The notes under the pieces are model-generated. The model ran no database searches, was not told the origin of the DNA, and saw only the letters and a program-made list of their open reading frames with translations. From Rhizophlyctis rosea (Eukaryota; Chytridiomycota; Chytridiomycetes; Rhizophlyctidales; Rhizophlyctidaceae): DNA of 64,000 nucleotides. The DNA lies in NCBI GenBank assembly GCA_027596075.1, contig JADGJC010000031.1, positions 140,398 to 204,397 on the forward strand, read 5' to 3'. Every line of letters begins with the position of its first letter. Positions within the stretch are counted from its first letter, which is position 1. Below are positions 56,747 through 64,000 of the stretch, one piece after another. Both the position numbers and the translations under genes were made by a program.

Positions 56747-56748
56747 TA

Positions 56749-58741
56749 TTGACATGATTGGATTTGTGGATTTCGAGAAGCTGGGTGATTGATGAGTGAT
56801 GTGGGCTTGCTGTTCCAAAATCGTGGTTTCGGGTTTTTTTCCCCCGCTCCGGTTGATGCTGTCTCCTGGTGGAGTTTGGTGGAACTCATTGTGCCGGAGC
56901 TGCTGCTTGAATTTACGGCCAGAGTTGGGAGAACCTCAATGTGGTTGCGCTGCGTCGGTACCACAGTTTGCATTGCGGTAATCCTTACCGGTATTTGGAT
57001 ATTTGCAAGGAAGGGATCAACCGTCATTGGTATGTATTTGTGCTCGCACCATACAGTATATCGTCAATGCGTCATTGCACATTTTGTCCTTTTTGCTGGC
57101 AGAGAGATCGTTTCCTCGATTTCGACCCTCATTTGCCATTGTGCAATGTCCCCCCATTGACGTCCATCCACATACAAAGATGATGGAATATGAACATGGC
57201 AATCACCTCACTTCTGATATAATATCCTGACGAATGGTCACATTCTACAAGGACTTAACGCTCTGGTTTCCGTTGTAGTACGTCAATACTTTTTGAGCAA
57301 ACTATGGCGAGGGGAACTGATAATGACAAATGGTCTTGTGGTAGGTATGTCGGATGCCAAGTTCTCAAACCCGGTGAGGATAAGGGCAGTTACTGGGATA
57401 CTTTGTTTGGATTTTTGACCTTGAGGGTCTCGAATGTAAGGATACTCAGGCAATTTGGCAGGAAGGAACTGAGACTGTTTAACTAAGCGTTAATCTCTTC
57501 GTACTGCGTGCATTGTAACAACACGACTTATCCAATAAAACATCTGTGGTTTATAAGGAGGGACACCTCTCATGACAGTTAGTTAACGAAAATGCATATG
57601 GCAACGGAGCACGCTGTCAAGTGTTCCGGCGGCATGATTCATTGACAGCTGACGGATCATGAGACCACGCCACCATCGACCTCGATGGTGATGCAGGTCC
57701 ATCATCAACTTTGAACGCGTTGACCTGTTTTTTCCTTTAGGCTGTTTGGGAACAGGAAAAGGTAAAAATGGAGTCAGCAATGCAACGAACAAGTGCCTGG
57801 GCTGCATAGAGCATACATTCAAAGTTCAAAATTACAAGAAGATATGGAGATGCCGAGGAATCTGATATCGCACTATAACGTATCGATGAATCGTCGGTTT
57901 TTTGCCTGTTGGGGATGGCACGCAGCGAAGGACCTCCAACGACGGTTTTGCAGACCCAGATCTATTGTCCAATGTCCGCTCATGAGTATCTGCCGACCCC
58001 TGTTAGCACGTGCGATCATGAGCGTGAGAAAAGCTGTGCCCACAATGTGCAACCTGAGAACCTCCGGTCTCAAGCAGTTCAGGCCATGCTCGCCAAAAAG
58101 GTTCCGAGTGATCCAGTCCGTGTAAGGACCCTGACGAGCAGTGTGTGGCGCCATGGGGTTGACTGCGCCCTGTGGTTGAAAATGGCTGAGTGACATTCCC
58201 TTCATGCCGACCCAACCAGGCTTAGTATACGGCGTGCATGGAATGCCAAGTCAACCTTGTATTACACTGACCGGAGCCGCCCTTTGCACTCCATGTTACA
58301 CAAGGTACGGCACTTTGTTTGCCAAGCCTCGCCCCAATCCAGATTCCTGGTTGGCCTGCGGCAGGCTCATGCAAAACGATTCGCGTCATGCAGCCGCCAG
58401 TTGTTGCAAAGTGGCAAACCCACACACATGTAACCTTCTTTCTCACGAAACACCCTTGCTCAGAAGAAACTTCTTTTCCCATGACCTCATTGCTATCATA
58501 GGAAGGCGTGGGAAAAACAACGCTACTAAGTATCTACTACTAGACTCTCTTACACTTATATCACCACTCCCACTACGACAACCGAGGGGTCACAACAACT
58601 CTGATATTCGCCGGGTGGGAGCAAAGAACAGGGCTCAGGCTAGCTGCATTCACAATTGCTTGAACCCTTGCGACAGATCGCACCCACCAACAGATCTACA
58701 TCAACACCTGCGTTCATTGTCAGTTCTCGAAATCTGCCGAA
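56749..58741. other. Gene-poor stretch; no supported gene
   Basis: Frames at 56789-57160 (+) and 57793-58125 (+) were examined and have no domain or splice support. The last part is the likely promoter of the antiporter gene. Confidence 0.4.
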
Positions 58742-61700
58742 ATGACAAACTCGACAGGGTTCATATCCACTCCGTGGGCCTTGTCGGACCCGAGTGCTCC
58801 TGGGTTGTCCCTGTTGTTGCTTCAGGTGGGTATCTATAAAGACTTTCCCACGCATTTTCCCACGCTTTGGGTTCAAAGGGGGAGAGGGGGGGGGGGGGGG
58901 GGGGGGTGGGGCATGATGGTGCATAACCATTCCCTCGGGTAAAGGATGGGGGGTAAGATAGGGGAGTGGAAATAGTACGTTTGCGGCGGGGACGAGNNNN
59001 NNNNNNCAGGGATTGTGGGAAATATAGGGCTGAGGAATGAGTACTTTGCAGCGCGGGAAGCTGGCCATCGAGCAGGGGAGGGGTGTTGGTGGAGGATCAA
59101 GTGGGATGGGGGTCCCGGGTGGGTTGATTGTAGGAATTTGGTCGGTCGGTGTGTGTTGTGGGTGTGTAAGAGGGGGTTCTAGTTGCAGGTTGGATGCAAG
59201 GCGGCTCGTTGTTGGATGAGATCGCATGAAACTAATCAATAATTGCAAAACCCAGATCTTCATCATCATAATCATCTGCCGCGCAATCTCCATCCCCTTC
59301 TCCTACATAAACCAACCCCGCGTCATAGCCGAAGTAATAGGCGGAATTCTCCTCGGTCCAACAGCTCTCGGCCGATGGACATGGTTCTCCACAACCATTT
59401 TCCCGAAAACCGGCATGGCGGGTCTAAACCTCCTCGCTAATCTTGGTCTAATTCTCTTCCTGTTGCTTATGGGATTGGAATTAGATTTGGGTGTGGTGGC
59501 GAAGAGAGCAAAAACGAGTCTAGCGATATCGTTGACGGGGATTGTGGGAACGTTTGCGTTGAGTTTGGGGGTTAGCAAGTTTTTTTATACAAATATTCCG
59601 GGGTTGGAGGAGCAGACTAGTTATACCAGTTTTTTACTTTTTATCGGGGTTGCCATGAGTGTTACGGTGAGTTGTGTTCTGTTGCGTTGTGTTTTGTGTG
59701 TCGTCACAGTCGGGTGGGTGGGTGGGTGAGTGGCGTTGTTTGGGGTTTGCTGGAGGATTGGGCTGATTGATGGATTGGCAATCAATGGGTGTGGATCTGT
59801 GCTGTGTCGTGCATGTGTATGAGGGGGCGGTGGGGTTGGGCTGTTGGGGGATTTGGGTTGGTTGGGGAATTTGGTGCAAACTGATAACTTGGTAATCGAT
59901 GGTGTCTGGATGAAGCTGATGAAATTTTGTACCGAGAACAGGCCCTCCCAGTCCTAGCCCGCATCCTCACCGAACGCAACCTCCTCAAAACCCCCGTCGG
60001 CGTCACCGTCATCTCCGCCGCCGCCGTGGACGACGCAACCGGCTGGTCCTTCCTAGCCCTCGTCGTCTCCCTCGTCTCCGCCTCCTCCCCCGTCACAATA
60101 GTCTACATCATCCTAGGCGCCGTCGCCCTAGCCCTCTTCCAATTCCTCGTCATGAAGCCCGTATTCCTCCGTCTCAACCGCTACTTCACCCGCACCGACA
60201 ACAACGAAGAACACGAACTCTCCGAACCAATGGTTGTCATCTCCTTCGTCTGGTGTCTCCTCGCCGCGTTTTACACCGAAGCACTGGGGATCCACGCTAT
60301 CTTCGGCGCCTTTCTAACGGGATTGATCCTTCCCCGTGAGAATGGGTTCGCGATCAAGTTGACGGAACGGTTGGAGGAGCTTGTGACAGTTTTGTTGCTG
60401 CCGTTGTATTTCACGTATTCGGGGTTGAGAACGAATATTGGCGCGATGAATGATGGGTTGAGTTGGGGGTGTTTCTTTTTGGTTTGGGGGATTATTATGG
60501 TTGGCAAGATTGGGGGATGTAGTTTGGCGGCGAGGTTCATGGGGAATACGTGGAGGGAGAGTGTTACGATTGGGTGTTTGATGAATACTAAGGGGTGGGT
60601 TTCTTATTCTTTATTGAACCACGATGATTCCAGCCTGATCTGACCTTCTCATTTTCTTCAAAACTAGTCTCGTGGAACTCATCATCCTGAACATCGGTCT
60701 GGATGCGGGCGTCATGAACGCGCAGACGTTTGCTATCATGGTCCTGCTTGCCATTGCCACGACCGTGACGACGACCCCGCTCGTGACCTGGCTGTACCCG
60801 CCGTCGTACTATAATAAGCAATACCAACCTTCCGAGGACGACATTTTGAAAGATCAGGACCAGTTGTTGCATCCGTTGAAACATGATATGAAGTTGGTTG
60901 TTTGTGTGCCCAATATCAGGTAAGTGTTTACGCTGTTGGATTTATGGATTGATGCACCATACTGACTTATGTACAACCCCACGCAGCTCCGTCCCTTCCC
61001 TGATGACCTTCGTCGAGTTCCTCTCTCCCTCCTCCTCCTCCTCCACCACCACCACCACCTCCTCAACAACCGGCAAAACCATCATCCACGCCGTCCGCCT
61101 TCTCCCGCTAACAGACCGCATGTCCCACCTCCTCCTCGCCGTCAACCAAGGCGAGACGATCCAACGCGACCCTGCCTTGAACGTTTTCAAGACTTTTGGT
61201 AATTTGCGGGATGTCGCAATCCACCCGCACGTCATCCTAAGCGAAGGCAAAGATTTTGCGAGGGAGGTTGGACAGTTCGTTGGGAGTGAGGGAGGGGATA
61301 TGGTTGTTATTCCGTGGCATCATGCTAGTAAGACTGTTAGTACTGTTGGGGGTGTTGAGGCTACGAAAGGGAGTGGTGGAGGGGGAAATTTGTGGACGCA
61401 GTGGTTTGGAGCTGCTGCTGGGGGTGGTGGACAGGGTGGTGGGGATGAGGGGGAGGGGGATAGTACACCTGTGGGGGATATTGCGTATTTGTTGATGAAG
61501 AAGTGTCGGAGTAAAGTTGGGGTTTTGGTTGATCGGGGATATGAGGGGGCCAGTGTTGGGGAAGGGGGGGAGAAAGCGAAGATGCATGTGCTGGTTCCGT
61601 TCTTTGGCGGGCCGGATGATCGGGAGGCTGTGCTTGTTGGGTTGAGGATGAAGGGGGTTGTTGTTAGTGTTGTTGTTTTTAGGAGTTTTGTTGGGGGGGT

Positions 61701-62685
61701 TGAGAAGGATGGGGGGGAAGGGGAGGGGGAGGAGAGGGAGCTTGTGCCGCTTGATCCGGATGATGAGACGCTTTTGGAGTTTGTTGGGAGGGTTGCGGAG
61801 AGGAGTGGGAAGGGGAAGGAGGTTGGTGGGGGTGTGGGTGGGGAGGGAGGTGTGGCGGTGCCTCCTGTGGCGGGGAGTGCGACTAGTTCGGGGAGTTTTG
61901 GTGGGAAGGATGGGGATGAGGGTGGTGAGAAGGTTGCTGGTAGCGCCGTTGCTCCCACTGCTCCAACGGGTGATACCCCCGTCCTCAACGGCTCCGGCTC
62001 GAACACCGGTTCCGACATCGGCGTCACCACCCCACCCACACCCGACGCCACCTCCCCATCTCCACCCCAAACCCCACACCTAACCCTTACAACAATTCAC
62101 ACCCACAACCCCACCGCCTCCGTCCTCGCCGAACTCTCCAAACGCGACTACGGCCTCACGATCGTAGGACACTTCGGTCCGGGGTGGGGAAGGATGATGA
62201 ACCGCCATGCGGGGAACGTGGTTGTTGGTACGAATGAGGCGGCTAATGAAGGGACTGTTTGGGGTGTTCATGGTGGGGATGTTGGGATTCCGTTGGCGAG
62301 GACTGCGACGCAGGTTAGGTTGGCTGAGGGGGGCGGTGAAGGTGCTGTTCAGGATACGGTGTCGAGTTTTGGGACTGGGAGTGGGTTTGATAAGTTGGAG
62401 AGGAAGGGCCGCAAGAACCGTGAGAAGAGTCCGGAGAGTCCTATTAAGAGTTTTGGGTTTGAGTTTCCGCCTGTTGGTCTTGGTGCTCACAAAGAGCATA
62501 AGGAGAAGGAGCAGAAGAGGGATGGGAAGGAGGATGGTGGGGAGAGGGAAGAGAAGAAGGAGAAGGATAGGGCTGTGAAGGTTCTTGGACCTGTTGGTGC
62601 GGCGATTTTGAGGGGTGGTGTTGGGAGGAGTGGGGTGTTGAGTTTGAGGAAGGTTCGGGTCAGTAGGGAGTTAAGGGAGGAGTAG
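58742..62685 (+). CDS. KHA1: Kha1-type K+/H+ antiporter (CPA2 family)
   Basis: Five exons, 58742..58825, 59256..59666, 59942..60594, 60668..60919 and 60987..62685, give 1032 residues. The N-terminal half is a cation/proton antiporter domain of about 12 helices: [60 protein letters not shown] (paired Asp of the ion site), [37 protein letters not shown]. The C-terminal half is cytosolic and has USP-like segments ([39 protein letters not shown]) split by long Gly/Ser/Glu-rich insertions; yeast Kha1 is shorter (about 870 residues). Kha1 works in Golgi-type compartments in pH and K+ balance. Intron 1 (430 bases) contains a long G run and an N gap; intron 2 is 275 bases. Confidence 0.9.
58886..58906. 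repeat. G homopolymer run of about 21
   Basis: Sits in the first intron of the antiporter gene, about 90 bases before an assembly gap. Confidence 0.9.
58997..59006. other. Assembly gap (10 N)
   Basis: Ten undetermined bases inside intron 1 of the antiporter gene. Confidence 0.98.
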
Positions 62686-64000
62686 GGGGGTGTGTTGAAT
62701 GTTTGTTGTTTGTTGTTTGGCAGGGGAGGGTGAGGGGAGGGGATATACATACTAGTTGATCGCAACGGAGGGGGCTTTGTATATTTTTGTATATTTTGCG
62801 CGTTTTGCTGTGATGGTTCTCCTATTCTTTTCCTTCTCTAATCTTTCATTTTTACGCTGATGATCTTCTTTGTTCTTTTGGCTGTGTGTTTGATTCTTGC
62901 TTAATGCTATACAAATAGATGAGACCTTTTATATTTTTCTGTCATCGGTTGAATCGCCAGTTGTGGAATGTTTAGGGAGAAGAGTGGTCGTCAATGGCCA
63001 TTACTTGATTCGATGGCTACGGTCGCTTCCTTTCTTTTTTTTTTTTTTTTGATGTTCTGGGGTTGATGGGTAGAGTTTGATTGCTTGGAGAGCACATCTA
63101 GCGCGTCGAGAATGGTGTTTGTGTCCTGTTGATTGATATCGTACCATCACACAGCCAGCTTCAGAAGGCGCGAAACCAAGTTGGCATAGTCTATGTATTG
63201 GAACACGTCTTTTTGCCCCTCTGCTATTATCAAATCTGAATGATTATCAGTTAGTGTTTGATCCTGATTAGTGGTGAATGTTGTGGTTTCGTTTGGTTCT
63301 GACGAGCGGTGTGGAGACGAGATTAAGGCCTCGATGGGGGAATGAAAGTGACCAAAAAGAAGGACCGCAAAGGGGAGGGGTCATCCTTCGATGTTTGGCG
63401 ATCGGGGCCCTGGCGTGAAGGAGAGATTCGCTTTTGTGTTCTTTTTGTTGATGTCATATGTTACCCCGGTTCTTTCTGTGCCTGGAAATATATTTGCTTG
63501 CAGATTGGGGATTGAGACAAGACGAGTAAGGCCCAAAAGGATCAAAATTAATGCAGAGGGTGATGGGACAATCCCACGGGTTGTCTTCGAACGCCAAGAA
63601 GAATCGGATGTATCATGCTATGATACCTATGGGCGTCAAGCTTAACACTCCCGCAGTTTTTTGTTTTTTTGACGGAGATGTGAGACTAGAGTCGTGGCGA
63701 AGGGAACAAAGCGAATCATCTTTACTTGCTTTTGCAATTGCGACAAGCAATCGAATTCGGAAAGAAGGCGCTGGCTCAAACAGACCAAACTGACCAAGGA
63801 CAGAAAGTTCAAATGGCTGAACCATGCATCCGATGCATGGTGCTGTATCAATGTGTTGGATTGAATGGAGTGAGAAAGCCTCTTCGGGAAGCTCATGGAT
63901 GCCACCAAACACAGTACATACCCTAACTACCCTACGCGCGCGCACTTATCTGAAATCAAGTTTAAATTTATCCGCTACAATGATAATCCCAAATTAGACG
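62686..64000. other. Intergenic; no gene seen
   Basis: 3' flank of the antiporter gene, rich in T, with a T run at 63035-63050. Frames at 63391-63645 (+) and 63613-63945 (-) have no recognisable content. Confidence 0.5.

Noticed and set aside
61237..62079. Long minus-strand frames opposite the antiporter C-terminus
   Set aside because: They arise from Gly/Glu-rich low-complexity coding of the + strand exon.
1..64000. CRISPR arrays, rRNA genes, viral or toxin genes
   Set aside because: Nothing resembling them was seen on either strand.

Overview
The window reads as nuclear DNA from an intron-rich, zoosporic (chytrid-like) fungus. Evidence: most genes split into many exons by 59-270 bp GT-AG introns (two introns are longer, at 275 and about 430 bp); a C-terminal fungal-type cellulose-binding module (CBM1); fungal-type nuclear and transport genes (a Src1/Heh LEM-type inner nuclear membrane protein, Rad7, a Kha1-type K+/H+ antiporter); and an LRRC43-like leucine-rich-repeat protein, a family tied to motile cilia, which suits a fungus with flagellated zoospores. 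Exon joins were worked out by hand from splice sites and reading phase; unless noted, phases close exactly.

Layout. 1.9-4.9 kb: Src1/Heh (+). 6-10 kb: small (-) genes for secreted Cys-rich proteins (a four-unit Cys-repeat protein ending in CBM1, and a small Cys-rich protein) plus a 3CxxC zinc-binding protein. 10.8-16.5 kb: two unrecognised multi-pass membrane proteins on opposite strands, one a clear signal-peptide plus seven-helix receptor-like protein with 11 exons. 16.9-21 kb: a CFEM-like secreted protein and the LRRC43-like gene (-). 22.1-30.4 kb: the centrepiece, a 26-exon gene for a 2172-residue poly(ADP-ribose) polymerase with chromodomain-like N-terminus, ankyrin repeats, BRCT, WGR, regulatory and catalytic domains. 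33.5-39 kb: compact housekeeping block of Rad7 (-), a small zinc-finger protein (+), PTRHD1-type peptidyl-tRNA hydrolase (-) and an omega-like glutathione transferase (+), two of the pairs sharing divergent promoters. 43.3-52.9 kb: a membrane protein, a TIR-like/TPR protein, an F-box protein and a short-chain dehydrogenase whose 3' end lies inverted next to it. 53-58.7 kb: gene-poor, with a short inverted-repeat transposon. 58.7-62.7 kb: the antiporter.

Quality warning. At least four genes carry one-base frame breaks, mostly at homopolymers (secreted Cys-repeat protein, 3CxxC protein, LRRC43-like, F-box), one has an in-frame stop, one is split by a ~330 bp inversion, and two runs of N sit beside long G tracts. 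This may be consensus error rather than gene decay; raw reads would decide. PARP, Rad7, Src1 and Kha1 are intact.
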